Positions 7,461 through 18,466 are shown, counted from the stretch's first letter. The stretch: 64,000 nucleotides of DNA from Magnetovibrio blakemorei (GCF_001746755.1 NZ_MCGG01000036.1:1-64000); one strand, 5' to 3'. A program made the numbers and translations. The notes: generated by a model from the sequence alone, not told the origin.

Positions 7461-7501
7461 TGCCGTTATGGCTTTGTTTTCATTGAGGTGAAAAGACAAT
7501 C

Positions 7502-8263
7502 ATGCGCTCCGTGCCCATTGTTGCAGTTTCTTCGTGCATTAAAGATGTCGACGGCTATGCGAACTATGCGGTCGGCATAAAGTATGTCAACGCGTTGGCA
7601 GAAGCCGCAGGCGTGACGCCCATTATTTTACCTTCGCTCGGTTCCTCCACCCATGCCGAAGACGTTTTGAAGGTGTGTGACGGTCTCTATCTGACCGGCA
7701 GCGTTTCCAACGTTGAACCCCATCATTTTGGCGGTGAGCCCAGCGAAGCCGGGACCTTGCACGATCCCCAGCGCGACGCCACGATTATACCGTTGATCCG
7801 TCAGGCGGTCCAAGAGGGTGTGCCGGTGTTTGCCATTTGCCGGGGATTTCAAGAAATGAACGTCGCCTTTGGCGGCACCTTGCATCAAAAAGTCCATGTC
7901 GTAGCAGGCAAGATCGACCACCGCGAAGACCGCACGCAGACCCCCGACGTCTATTTTGGGCCCGCCCATGAGGTTGAGTTGGTTGAAGGCGGCCTGTTGC
8001 ACGGTATCGCCGGGGCATCGCGCGTGAGCGTCAATTCACTGCATGGCCAAGGCGTGGCGCAACTGGCACCGGGCCTTGACGTTGAGGCCACAGCGCCGGA
8101 TGGTCTGATCGAAGCGTTTTGCGTCAAAGGGGCCAAGGCGTTTGCCCTGGGCGTGCAGTGGCATCCCGAATGGAAAGTCATGGAAAACGCATTTGCACGT
8201 GCATTGTTTGAGCGTTTCGGCGAAGCTTGCCGGGGGCGCGCTGAGAAAAGAAATGAGCGATGA
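7502..8263 (+). CDS. puuD: Gamma-glutamyl-GABA hydrolase (class I glutamine amidotransferase fold)
   Basis: A 253-residue PuuD-type peptidase C26. The nucleophile Cys113 sits in FAICRGFQEMN, and the catalytic His and Glu in VQWHPEW near residue 220. PuuD releases GABA from gamma-glutamyl-GABA, the last glutamylated step of putrescine breakdown. The start is preceded by TGAGGTG. Its stop overlaps the puuA start in an ATGA, so the two are translationally coupled and form the head of a long operon that continues through the transport genes. Confidence 0.9.
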   Translation: MRSVPIVAVSSCIKDVDGYANYAVGIKYVNALAEAAGVTPIILPSLGSSTHAEDVLKVCDGLYLTGSVSNVEPHHFGGEPSEAGTLHDPQRDATIIPLIRQAVQEGVPVFAICRGFQEMNVAFGGTLHQKVHVVAGKIDHREDRTQTPDVYFGPAHEVELVEGGLLHGIAGASRVSVNSLHGQGVAQLAPGLDVEATAPDGLIEAFCVKGAKAFALGVQWHPEWKVMENAFARALFERFGEACRGRAEKRNER

Positions 8264-9618
8264 CACATTCAGATAAAATTATCGATATCGATGCCTGGTG
8301 CATTGAGCACCGGATCACCGAAGTTGAATGCCTGATCCCCGATATTTCGGGCATTCCGCGCGGGAAAATCTTGCCGTCTGAAAAATTTCTCAAGGGCATT
8401 CAGACCGATACCCATCGTATGCCGGAAAGCATGTTCACCCAGACCGTTACGGGCGACTTTCCCGAAACCTTCGATTTGGTGTCGGTGGTCGATAAAGATG
8501 TGGTGATGCGCCCCGACCCCAGCACCATACGCCCGGTGCCTTGGTATACGGAACCGACCGCGCAGGTGATCTGCGATTGCGTCTACACCGATGGCACGCC
8601 TGTGGACATTTCATCGCGCCAAGTGCTGCGCGAGGTGCTGGCCCTTTACGAAGACAAAGGCTGGAAGCCAGTGATCGCGCCCGAGGTCGAGATGTATCTG
8701 GTGAAGAAAAACATCGATCCCGATTATCCGTTGGAACCGCCCATTGGTCGGTCCGGCCGTCCGGAAACGGGCCGTCAAGCTTTCGGCATCGATGCCGCCA
8801 ACGAATTTGATGAAGTCTTTGAAGACGTCTACGATTATTGCGAGGCCGAACGCATCGACATCGATACCCTCAATCACGAAGGCGGTGCCGCGCAGATGGA
8901 GGTGAATTTCCTCCACGGCGACTCCCTCGATTTGGCCGATCAGGTCTTTTTGTTCAAGCGCACTTTGCGTCAAACCGCCATAAATCACGGCGTTTACGCC
9001 ACCTTTATGGCCAAACCCATGCAAAGAGAAGCGGGCAGCGCCTTGCATATTCACCAAAGTCTTTACGACCTGGAGACAGGTAAAAACGTATTCAGCGATG
9101 ACGGGGACGGCGATACGCCCTTGTTTATGTCATGTGTGGCCGGCATGCAAACCTACGCCCCTGTGATGATGCCCTTGTTTGCGCCGAACGTGAATTCTTA
9201 CCGCCGTTTTGCCTATGAAGAGGCCCCCATCAACACCCATTGGGGGCTGGACAACCGCAGTTGTGGATTGCGCATTCCGCGTTCCGACCCGGCGTCTCGG
9301 CGGGTCGAAAATCGGCTGCCGGGTGCGGACGTTAATCCTTATCTGGCGATTGCGGCGACCCTGGCGTGTGGCTATTTGGGCATGATCGAAAACTTGACGC
9401 CGACGGCACCGGAACTCGGCAACGCCTATATTCTTCCCAAAAACCTGCCGACGCATTTGTCCGACGCCTTGAAGCGCTTTGAACAGAACGCGTCGGTGCG
9501 CAAGATCCTGGGCGATCGGTTCGTCGATTTGTTCTGCATCGTTAAGCGGGAAGAATTGGTGACTTATGATCAAGTGATCAGTTCGTGGGAACGCGAACAT
9601 CTGTTGTTGAACGTTTGA
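8260..9618 (+). CDS. puuA: Gamma-glutamylputrescine synthetase
   Basis: A 452-residue glutamine-synthetase-fold enzyme. An N-terminal beta-grasp region precedes the catalytic domain, with EGGAAQMEVNF, GSALHIHQSLYD and NRSCGLRIPRSDPASRRVENR as the expected metal, ATP and glutamate sites. The family joins glutamate to putrescine at the expense of ATP, starting the Puu pathway. It overlaps puuD by four bases and is followed 35 bases later by the aminotransferase. A second relative lies at 15249 at the end of the cluster, so substrate specificity may be divided between the two. Confidence 0.88.
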   Translation: MTHSDKIIDIDAWCIEHRITEVECLIPDISGIPRGKILPSEKFLKGIQTDTHRMPESMFTQTVTGDFPETFDLVSVVDKDVVMRPDPSTIRPVPWYTEPTAQVICDCVYTDGTPVDISSRQVLREVLALYEDKGWKPVIAPEVEMYLVKKNIDPDYPLEPPIGRSGRPETGRQAFGIDAANEFDEVFEDVYDYCEAERIDIDTLNHEGGAAQMEVNFLHGDSLDLADQVFLFKRTLRQTAINHGVYATFMAKPMQREAGSALHIHQSLYDLETGKNVFSDDGDGDTPLFMSCVAGMQTYAPVMMPLFAPNVNSYRRFAYEEAPINTHWGLDNRSCGLRIPRSDPASRRVENRLPGADVNPYLAIAATLACGYLGMIENLTPTAPELGNAYILPKNLPTHLSDALKRFEQNASVRKILGDRFVDLFCIVKREELVTYDQVISSWEREHLLLNV

Positions 9619-9653
9619 TCTGACGTGTGTCTCCCCCAAAAAAGGATAATTCA

Positions 9654-11024
9654 ATGTCCAATGCTCTGAACAGCACCCTCGAATGGCAGCAAGAAGATCG
9701 CGACCACCACCTGCATCCCTTTACGGATATTGCCCAGCTGAGCAAAAAGGGGGTGCGCGTCATCACCCGGGGCGAGGGCGTGTATATCTGGGATTCTGAG
9801 GGCGAAAAACTCATCGACGGCATGTCGGGGCTATGGTGCGTCAATTTGGGTTATGGCCGCAAAGAACTGAGCGATGTGGCGGCCAAGCAGATGAACGAAT
9901 TGGCCTTCTACAACACCTTCTTTCAAACCACGACCATGCCTGCCACGGCTTTGGCGACGCTGTTATCAGAAGTGACGCCTGCAGGTTTTAACAACGTTTT
10001 TTACGGCAACTCGGGTTCCGAATCCAACGACACCGTGGTGCGTTTGGTATGGCGCTATTGGGACACCAAGGGCCAGCCCAGCAAAAAGACCTTCATCGCC
10101 CGGAACAACGCCTATCACGGCAGTACCCTTGCCGGGGCCAGCTTGGGCGGAATGGGCTATATGCACAAACAAGGCCCGTTGCCCCTGGCCGGATTTGAGC
10201 ATATCGAGCAGCCCCATTGGTACTTCAATGGCGGCGATTTAAGCCCAGACGCTTACGGCTTGGTGGCTGCGCGCAAACTGGAAGACAAAATTCTGGAACT
10301 GGGCGCCGACAATGTGGCGGCGTTTATCGGCGAACCCATTCAAGGGGCGGGGGGCGTGATCGTGCCGCCCGACACATACTGGCCGGAAATTCAGCGCATT
10401 TGTCGCAAATACGACGTGTTGCTGGTATCTGACGAAGTGATCTGTGGATTTGGCCGCACCGGGGAATGGTTTGGTTGCCAATCCTTTGGTTTTGAGCCCG
10501 ATTTGATGACCATGGCCAAGGGCATGTCGTCGGGCTATATCCCCATTTCCGGGGTCATGGTGCATGATCGCATCGTCGAAGTTTTGAAAGACAGCGGTGA
10601 TTTTAATCATGGTTACACCTATTCGGGCCATCCGGTGTCGACCGCCGTGGCTCACGCCAACATCACCATTTTGCGCGACGAAGGTATTGTCGAGCGGGTC
10701 AAAACCGATATCGGGCCTTATTTTCAGGGGCGTTTACAAGAATTTGTGGATCATCCGCTGGTCGGCCAAGTGCGTGGTCGCGGCTTGATTGCGGCGATGG
10801 AATTGGTCAAAGATAAAGAAACGCGCAAAGGCTTCGAAAAAGTTGGCGAAGTGGGTATGATCTGTCGTAATCATTGCTTTGAGAATAATATCATCATGCG
10901 TGCGACTGGGGATGCGATGCTATTGGCGCCGCCGTTGGTGATCACCAAAACAGAAGTTGATGAACTGATGGAAAAAGCCCACATGTGCCTCGATATGACG
11001 GCAAAAGATCTTGGCTTCATGTAA
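9654..11024 (+). CDS. spuC: Putrescine (polyamine):pyruvate aminotransferase
   Basis: A 456-residue class III PLP aminotransferase. The cofactor-binding segments are visible: YGNSGSESNDT for phosphate contact, SDEVICGFGRTGEW with the conserved Asp, and MTMAKGMSSGYIP with the Schiff-base Lys. It most resembles SpuC-type enzymes, which pass the amino group of putrescine or a derivative to pyruvate. The chosen ATG follows AAAAAAGGA; the longer reading from 9627 would bury this site. Its place between puuA and potF shows that both the transamination and the glutamylation route are encoded together. GABA or another omega-amine is an alternative donor. Confidence 0.85.
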   Translation: MSNALNSTLEWQQEDRDHHLHPFTDIAQLSKKGVRVITRGEGVYIWDSEGEKLIDGMSGLWCVNLGYGRKELSDVAAKQMNELAFYNTFFQTTTMPATALATLLSEVTPAGFNNVFYGNSGSESNDTVVRLVWRYWDTKGQPSKKTFIARNNAYHGSTLAGASLGGMGYMHKQGPLPLAGFEHIEQPHWYFNGGDLSPDAYGLVAARKLEDKILELGADNVAAFIGEPIQGAGGVIVPPDTYWPEIQRICRKYDVLLVSDEVICGFGRTGEWFGCQSFGFEPDLMTMAKGMSSGYIPISGVMVHDRIVEVLKDSGDFNHGYTYSGHPVSTAVAHANITILRDEGIVERVKTDIGPYFQGRLQEFVDHPLVGQVRGRGLIAAMELVKDKETRKGFEKVGEVGMICRNHCFENNIIMRATGDAMLLAPPLVITKTEVDELMEKAHMCLDMTAKDLGFM

Positions 11025-11067
11025 GGCCTGTGTACTTGAGTTTCTTATGATTTGTGGGAGCTAATTG

Positions 11068-12162
11068 ATGAAAAAGTTAAGTGCAGCACTTTTGGCCGTG
11101 GCCGGGTTGGCCTTAGGCGCGTGTGGCGATAAGCCAGAAGAAAAAGTTGTAAACGTCTATAACTGGTCGGACTATATCGATGAACAGATTCTCACCGATT
11201 TTACGACTGAGACCGGCATCAAAGTGGTCTATGACGTTTTTGATTCCAATGATGTGTTGGAAACCAAATTGTTGGCTGGTTCGTCGGGTTACGACGTGGT
11301 GGTGCCGTCGGGCACCTTCTTGGCGCGGCAAATCAATGCCGGTGTGTTCCAGAAGCTGGACCGATCAAAGCTAACGAACTGGGGCAATCTTTGGGATATG
11401 GTTTTGGATCGCACCTCGATTTGGGATCCAGGCAACCAGTACGCTGTCGATTACATGTGGGGCACCACGGGCATTGGCTACAACACCAAGCAAGTGGCTG
11501 AGCGCATGGCGGATGCACCGGTGAATTCGTGGGACTTGGTCTTCAACCCAGAAGTCGCTGCCAAGTTTGCCGATTGCGGTATCTATATGTTGGACACGTC
11601 CGATGAAATGATTCCCGCCGCGCTGAATTACATCGGGGAAAACCCAGACAGCAAAGACCCGGCCGTGATCGAAAAAGCCGAAGCCGTGTTGATGGCGATC
11701 AGACCGTTTATCCGCAAATTCCATTCTTCAGAATACATCGACGCCCTGGCCAATGGCGATGCGTGCGTCGCGGTCGGTTGGTCGGGCGACATCTTGCAAG
11801 CCCGTGATCGCGCTGCCGAAGCCAAAAACGGTGTCGAGGTCGCTTATGTGACGCCCGATGGCGGTGCACAAATGTGGTTTGACATGATGGCCATTCCGGC
11901 AGATGCCAAGCACCCCGACAATGCGCATACGTTTATCAACTACATCATGCGCGCCGAGGTGATGGCGAAGGCGTCAAACTATGTTTTCTACGCCAATGGC
12001 AACAAAGCCTCGCAGGAGTTTCTGACCCCTGACGTGATCGGTGATCCGGCGATTTATCCGACTCCCGAAGCGTTGAAGAAGCTGTTTATCATCACACCCT
12101 ATAGCTCGGATGTTCAGCGCGTTTTGACGCGCATCTGGACGCGGGTGAAAAGTGGTCAATAA
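11068..12162 (+). CDS. potF: Polyamine ABC transporter substrate-binding lipoprotein
   Basis: A 364-residue periplasmic binding protein of the PotD/PotF type. The N-terminus is a lipoprotein signal peptide with the lipobox LGAC (Cys at about residue 19), so the mature protein should be membrane-anchored in the periplasm. The first mature strand, VNVYNWSDYIDEQIL, is the hallmark of the PotD/F family, and LLAGSSGYDVVVPSG follows. It would capture putrescine or spermidine for the PotGHI machinery encoded downstream. GGGAG precedes the ATG at 11068. A strong stem-loop lies just after the stop and probably reduces expression of the downstream transporter genes. Confidence 0.9.
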   Translation: MKKLSAALLAVAGLALGACGDKPEEKVVNVYNWSDYIDEQILTDFTTETGIKVVYDVFDSNDVLETKLLAGSSGYDVVVPSGTFLARQINAGVFQKLDRSKLTNWGNLWDMVLDRTSIWDPGNQYAVDYMWGTTGIGYNTKQVAERMADAPVNSWDLVFNPEVAAKFADCGIYMLDTSDEMIPAALNYIGENPDSKDPAVIEKAEAVLMAIRPFIRKFHSSEYIDALANGDACVAVGWSGDILQARDRAAEAKNGVEVAYVTPDGGAQMWFDMMAIPADAKHPDNAHTFINYIMRAEVMAKASNYVFYANGNKASQEFLTPDVIGDPAIYPTPEALKKLFIITPYSSDVQRVLTRIWTRVKSGQ

Positions 12163-12177
12163 GTTCTGAGAAATCAG

Positions 12178-12206
12178 CCGTCCCACCTTATGGTGGGGCG
12201 GTTTTT
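12178..12206 (+). terminator. Intrinsic terminator/attenuator between potF and potG
   Basis: A ten-base-pair stem (CCGTCCCACC with GGTGGGGCGG, one G-T pair), a TTAT loop and five T form a textbook intrinsic terminator inside an otherwise continuous operon. Partial readthrough would give more binding protein than ATPase and permease. Confidence 0.85.
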
Positions 12207-12234
12207 CAGCCCACATCAAAAGGTGCCAAGCGCC

Positions 12235-13383
12235 ATGATCGAAGCCAATTCTCAAGAGCACACGGTGTTTGCGCCGTGGAATGAAGCGGACAAAGAACCC
12301 TTTGTGCGGATTGAGAACGTTACCAAAAAATTTGGTAATTTCGTCGCCATCGACAACATCTCTCTGAATATATTTGAGCGTGAATTTTATGCACTGCTCG
12401 GCCCCAGCGGGTGCGGCAAGACCACGCTCTTGCGCATGCTGGCGGGCTTTGAAATCCCCACCTCTGGGCGCATCATTATTGACGGCGAAGACATGTCAAA
12501 GGTGCCGCCGCACAAACGGCCCGTGAATATGATGTTCCAATCTTATGCGCTGTTCCCGCATATGACGGTCGAACAAAACATCGCCTTTGGCTTGAAACAA
12601 GACCACCTGCCCAAGGCAGAGATTGCGGACCAAGTCGAGCGCATGATCAATTTGGTGAAGCTGAATGCGTTTGCCAAGCGCAAACCCGAACAGCTGTCTG
12701 GCGGCCAGCGTCAACGGGTCGCGTTGGCGCGGTCCTTGGCGAAAAATCCGAAGATGCTTTTGTTGGATGAGCCCCTTGGCGCGCTGGATAAAAAACTGCG
12801 CGAAGAAACACAATTCGAGTTGATGAACATTCAAGAAAAACTCGGCATCACCTTCGTCATCGTCACCCACGACCAAGAAGAGGCCATGACCGTCTCGTCG
12901 CGGATCGCCGTGATGGACAGCGGCACCGTGGCGCAAGTCGCACCACCCGCGGAGATCTATGAATTTCCAAATTCGCGCAAGGTTGCCGACTTCATCGGTG
13001 ACGTGAATATTTTTGAAGGCCGTGTCGCCGACGTTCAGGCCGACAGCGCGCAAATCCTCATCAATGCCAGCGACGTTCCGGTGCGCACCGGACGCAGCGT
13101 TGAAGCCGCGCTGGGCGAAACCGTGTGGGTTGCTGTGCGCCCGGAAAAGATGATCGTCTCGTTGAACCCGCCCAAAAACATGACGGAAAATGTCTTGAAG
13201 GGGGAAGTCTGGGACATCGGCTATTTGGGCAAGTTGTCGGTCTATCATGTGCGCTTGCAAGATAAGCGCATGGTGACGGTGGCCATGACCAATCGCTACC
13301 GGGAAACGGAACACACCATCACGTGGGAAGATTCCGTTTACGTGTCATGGGCGCCGAACGCCTCTGTCGTGTTGATGAGCTGA
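12235..13383 (+). CDS. potG: Polyamine ABC transporter ATP-binding protein
   Basis: A 382-residue ABC ATPase of the PotA/PotG group. Walker A is GPSGCGKT (residues 56-63); the Q-loop lies in MMFQSYALFPH, the signature is LSGGQRQRVALARSL, Walker B is MLLLDEPLGALD, and the switch His is in IVTHDQEEAM. A C-terminal TOBE region of about 120 residues follows, as in importers of this class. The ATG at 12235 follows AAAGGTG; the earlier in-frame ATG at 12190 lies inside the terminator hairpin and is unlikely. It powers uptake through PotH and PotI. Confidence 0.92.
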   Translation: MIEANSQEHTVFAPWNEADKEPFVRIENVTKKFGNFVAIDNISLNIFEREFYALLGPSGCGKTTLLRMLAGFEIPTSGRIIIDGEDMSKVPPHKRPVNMMFQSYALFPHMTVEQNIAFGLKQDHLPKAEIADQVERMINLVKLNAFAKRKPEQLSGGQRQRVALARSLAKNPKMLLLDEPLGALDKKLREETQFELMNIQEKLGITFVIVTHDQEEAMTVSSRIAVMDSGTVAQVAPPAEIYEFPNSRKVADFIGDVNIFEGRVADVQADSAQILINASDVPVRTGRSVEAALGETVWVAVRPEKMIVSLNPPKNMTENVLKGEVWDIGYLGKLSVYHVRLQDKRMVTVAMTNRYRETEHTITWEDSVYVSWAPNASVVLMS

Positions 13384-13394
13384 GCGGGGTGGCT

Positions 13395-14402
13395 ATGACA
13401 TCACCCGACCCGATGAAGAAAAAACACAAAGGTTTGCCCCTCGTATCGGGCGGTTTGGTGAGCATGATTTGCGAGTGCCCACCGTATCGCTGGGCGGCGT
13501 CTCGGTGTTATCGATGGGGCCTGCAAGGCCGCTCTCTGACGGTGATGGTTCCGTATCTGTGGCTGGTGCTTTTGTTTTTGGCCCCGTTTCTGATTGTCGT
13601 TAAAATCAGTTTCTCCGAAATCCGTATTGCCATCCCGCCGTATGCGCCACTGTTTGAAATGATCGATGGTCTATACGTTCAGCTCAATTTGCATATGGCG
13701 AACTATCAGCGTTTGTTTCACGACGATCTCTATATGCATGCGTATCTGAGCAGCTTGCGGATCGCGGTGGTCTCGACTGTGCTGACGCTGCTGGTGGGGT
13801 ACCCGATTGCTTATGGCATGGCGCGCGCGCCTAAGTCTTGGCGATTGCCGCTTTTGATGTTGGTTATTTTGCCCTTTTGGACGTCTTTTCTGATCCGCGT
13901 TTATGCCTGGATCGGTATTTTGAAAACCGAAGGGTTTCTCAATATGTTTTTGCTGTGGACCGGCGTGATTGATGAACCGTTGGTGATCTTGCACACCAAC
14001 ATCGCGGTCTACATTGGCATCGTTTATTCCTATCTGCCGTTTATGATTTTACCGCTCTATTCCAGTTTGGAAAAAATGGATCATTCACTGTTGGAAGCGG
14101 CTGCGGATTTGGGTTGCCCGCCGCACAAAGCGTTTTGGAAGGTGACGTTTCCGCTGTCACGCCCGGGCATCATTGCGGGCTGTTTCTTGGTGTTTATTCC
14201 GGCAGTGGGGGAATTCGTGATCCCTGATCTTTTGGGCGGATCAAGTACCTTGATGATCGGCAAAACCTTGTGGTCTGAATTTTTCAACAACAGAGATTGG
14301 CCGCTGGCGTCCGCCGCAGCCGTAATCTTGTTGCTGTTGCTGGTGGTGCCGATCGTGTGGTTCCAACGCTTCCAATCCAACCGTTCTCAGCTGGGGGAAT
14401 AG
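13395..14402 (+). CDS. potH: Polyamine ABC transporter permease 1
   Basis: A 335-residue inner-membrane permease. A Lys-rich cytoplasmic N-terminus of about 55 residues precedes six predicted helices. The ATPase-docking EAA loop is clear: EAAADLGCPPHKAFWKVTFP. It starts eleven bases after potG and ends eight bases before potI, in the usual order. The N-terminal extension is somewhat long and Cys-rich (ICECPPYRWAASRCYRWG), which is seen in some alphaproteobacterial PotH proteins. It forms the channel together with PotI. Confidence 0.9.
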   Translation: MTSPDPMKKKHKGLPLVSGGLVSMICECPPYRWAASRCYRWGLQGRSLTVMVPYLWLVLLFLAPFLIVVKISFSEIRIAIPPYAPLFEMIDGLYVQLNLHMANYQRLFHDDLYMHAYLSSLRIAVVSTVLTLLVGYPIAYGMARAPKSWRLPLLMLVILPFWTSFLIRVYAWIGILKTEGFLNMFLLWTGVIDEPLVILHTNIAVYIGIVYSYLPFMILPLYSSLEKMDHSLLEAAADLGCPPHKAFWKVTFPLSRPGIIAGCFLVFIPAVGEFVIPDLLGGSSTLMIGKTLWSEFFNNRDWPLASAAAVILLLLLVVPIVWFQRFQSNRSQLGE

Positions 14403-14410
14403 GGGGGCAC

Positions 14411-15232
14411 ATGATCAAATCGTGGAGTTGGTTCAACAAGGTTTCGCTCATTGTCGGGTTTGCCTTTTTGTACGTGCCGATCATATTGCTGGTGATCTAC
14501 AGCTTTAATGAATCTCGACTGGTCACCGTATGGGCTGGATTTTCCACAAAGTGGTACGGCCAGTTGTTCCAAAATGAAGGCATCATGAATGCTGCCATGG
14601 TGACTTTGAAGGTGGCGTTTTTATCCTCAACATTGGCGACTATATTCGGCACCATGGCTGGATTTTCCATGGTGCGGTTCGGTCGTTTTCGCGGACGCAC
14701 GTTGTTCAACGGGATGATTTACGCGCCGTTGGTGATGCCGGAAGTCATCACCGGGCTATCATTGCTGTTGATGTTTGTCGCCATCTCGTTGGATCGGGGC
14801 CTATGGACCATCACCTTGGCCCACACCACCTTCGCCATGTGCTATGTGGCCGTTGTGATCCAAGCGCGGCTCAACGCGTTTGACCGTTCCATCGAAGAAG
14901 CCGCGATGGATTTGGGCTGTCCGCCGTTAAAAACCTTTTTTGTCATCACCTTGCCGATTATTCTGCCCGGCGTCTTGTCGGGCTGGTTGTTGTCCTTTAC
15001 GCTTTCGTTGGATGACTTGGTGATTGCCAGCTTCACCACGGGGCCTGGTGCGACCACGTTGCCGATGAAAATTTATTCTATGGTGCGTTTTGGTGTAACG
15101 CCTGAAATCAATGCTGTGTCGACCATCTTGATCGGCATCATCGCGACCGGTGTCCTGTTGGCGTCGGTGCTGCATAAGCGTCGCGAAAGCCAACGCAAAA
15201 ATGATGAATTACTCGCCTCGGCAATCCCTTGA
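14411..15232 (+). CDS. potI: Polyamine ABC transporter permease 2
   Basis: A 273-residue permease with six predicted helices and the EAA motif EEAAMDLGCPPLKTFFVITL. Early residues VPIILLVIYSFNESRLVTVW are typical of PotI/PotC. It pairs with PotH to form the membrane part of the importer. Start ATG at 14411 after an AGGGGGG purine run. Confidence 0.9.
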   Translation: MIKSWSWFNKVSLIVGFAFLYVPIILLVIYSFNESRLVTVWAGFSTKWYGQLFQNEGIMNAAMVTLKVAFLSSTLATIFGTMAGFSMVRFGRFRGRTLFNGMIYAPLVMPEVITGLSLLLMFVAISLDRGLWTITLAHTTFAMCYVAVVIQARLNAFDRSIEEAAMDLGCPPLKTFFVITLPIILPGVLSGWLLSFTLSLDDLVIASFTTGPGATTLPMKIYSMVRFGVTPEINAVSTILIGIIATGVLLASVLHKRRESQRKNDELLASAIP

Positions 15233-15248
15233 ACTCTTTGAGGGACAC

Positions 15249-16667
15249 ATGTCGAAGCGTACAAATGGAGATGATTTTATGACCGCCACCTGCCTGGACC
15301 GGCCCAACCCTGAGGTCTTACGCAAAGAAGCGGAAGCCTTTTTGACAAAGTTCCCCCGGATCGAGCATTTGGATGCGTTGTTCCTTGATATCAACGGCAT
15401 CTTGCGCGGCAAGCGCTATCCGCGCACGGAAATCCCCCATCTGTTTGAAAAAGGCATGTTGATGCCGTATTCGGCCATGATCGTGGATGTGACGGGCAAC
15501 ACCTCGGACGCGGGCGGGGTTGGTTTTAGCGATGGCGATCCGGACGGTGTGATGTACGCGGTGCCGGGAACCTTGGTGCCGGTGCCGTGGGCGCATGAGC
15601 CGACGGCGCAGTGCATCGTTTCTTTTGACGGCACCAACGGCGGCAAAGAATTTCTGGAAGCGCGCAATATTTTGCGCCGTGTGGAAGCTCGTTTGAACGC
15701 AGATGGTTTGTACACCGTGTGCGCGATGGAACTGGAGTTTTATCTCATCGATCCTCAGCGCACCCCGGATGGTCGCCCGCAAGCGCCGATTTCGCCCGCC
15801 ACGGGCGAACGGGAAATTTCCACCCAAGTTTATGGCATGGAAGAACTGGAAGACTATTCGGCCGTGCTCAGCGATATCGAAAAAACCTGTCATGCTCAAG
15901 GCATACCGGCATACACCGCCAGCGCCGAATACGCCGCCGGGCAGTTTGAGGTGAACTTGAAGCATTCCTCTCCCGCCGTTTCGGCGGCGGATCATGCTGC
16001 CCTGTTGTGCCGGGTGGTGCGCAATGTGGCGCTTGAGCACGGCTTTCGCGCGACCTTTATGGCCAAGCCGTTTTTGGATCAGGCGGGCAACGGTTTGCAC
16101 ATGCATGTGAGTGTTTGCGACAAAGACGGCATCAATCTTTTCGCCAACGGGGATGATCCGCACGCAAACATGATCCTGCGGCATGCCATCGGCGGCATGC
16201 AGGCGGGGTTGTTTGAATCCATGGCGGTGTTTGCCCCGTGCATCAACGCCTACCGTCGCTACCAGTCCAACATCTATGTCCCTATGGGCAAAACCTGGGG
16301 GGTCAACAATCGGTCTTTGGCGTTCCGCATTCCGTTAAGTGAAGGCAGCGCGCGGCGTATCGAACATCGGGTCGCGGGCGCCGACGCCAATCCTTATTTG
16401 GCGCTGGCTGCGGTTTTGGCATCCCTGCATTATGGTATCGTCCATGAAATTGATCCCGGCGAGGCCACCTCAGGAAATGGCGGTGTTGAGCCTGACGTAG
16501 ATTTCCCGCGCACCATCGAAGACAGCCTCACGGCGTTTAGTGAGGGGGCTATTTTGCGCGATTATTTTGGCGAGTGGTATTGCGACATCTATCAGCTTAC
16601 CAAAATCGCCGAAGTCACCAGTTTCCGCGATTACATATCCAAGCGCGAATATGACTGGTACTTGTAA
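15249..16667 (+). CDS. Second glutamine-synthetase-like enzyme (gamma-glutamylpolyamine synthetase)
   Basis: A 472-residue member of the glutamine synthetase family with the same layout as puuA: LFLDINGILRGKRYPR near the start, then ASAEYAAGQFEVN, GNGLHMHVSV and NNRSLAFRIPLSEGSARRIE. It closes the polyamine operon 16 bases after potI and ends at a strong terminator. The two GS-like genes of this cluster are clearly different proteins, so they may act on different amines (putrescine versus spermidine, diaminopropane or ethanolamine); sequence alone does not decide. The ATG at 15249 follows GAGGG; an in-frame ATG at 15279 after GGAG is a good alternative. Confidence 0.82.
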   Translation: MSKRTNGDDFMTATCLDRPNPEVLRKEAEAFLTKFPRIEHLDALFLDINGILRGKRYPRTEIPHLFEKGMLMPYSAMIVDVTGNTSDAGGVGFSDGDPDGVMYAVPGTLVPVPWAHEPTAQCIVSFDGTNGGKEFLEARNILRRVEARLNADGLYTVCAMELEFYLIDPQRTPDGRPQAPISPATGEREISTQVYGMEELEDYSAVLSDIEKTCHAQGIPAYTASAEYAAGQFEVNLKHSSPAVSAADHAALLCRVVRNVALEHGFRATFMAKPFLDQAGNGLHMHVSVCDKDGINLFANGDDPHANMILRHAIGGMQAGLFESMAVFAPCINAYRRYQSNIYVPMGKTWGVNNRSLAFRIPLSEGSARRIEHRVAGADANPYLALAAVLASLHYGIVHEIDPGEATSGNGGVEPDVDFPRTIEDSLTAFSEGAILRDYFGEWYCDIYQLTKIAEVTSFRDYISKREYDWYL

Positions 16668-16685
16668 TACGTTGCCTCAACGAAC

Positions 16686-16718
16686 AAAAAACCCCCGCAC
16701 CGAAGTGCGGGGGTTTTT
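16686..16718. terminator. Bidirectional terminator between the polyamine operon and groEL
   Basis: CCCCCGCAC and GTGCGGGGG pair around a CGAA loop, with an A-run on the left and a T-run on the right. It can stop transcription from both convergent operons. Confidence 0.93.
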
Positions 16719-16771
16719 GTTTTGAGCCTTGAGCTGAACGCTTAAGGGGCTCAGGTCTTGGAAGCGTGAGC

Positions 16772-18466
<1,695 letters not shown>

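Larger units (their letters stand above)
7199..7501. other. Divergent control region between puuB and puuD
   Basis: No gene is seen here. The stretch is AT-richer than its neighbours and must carry promoters in both directions. Two elements with an AAACGTTT core stand out at 7208-7221 and 7453-7460, one close to each start codon. Several TATA-like stretches are present, but none is paired with a clear -35. Confidence 0.6.
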
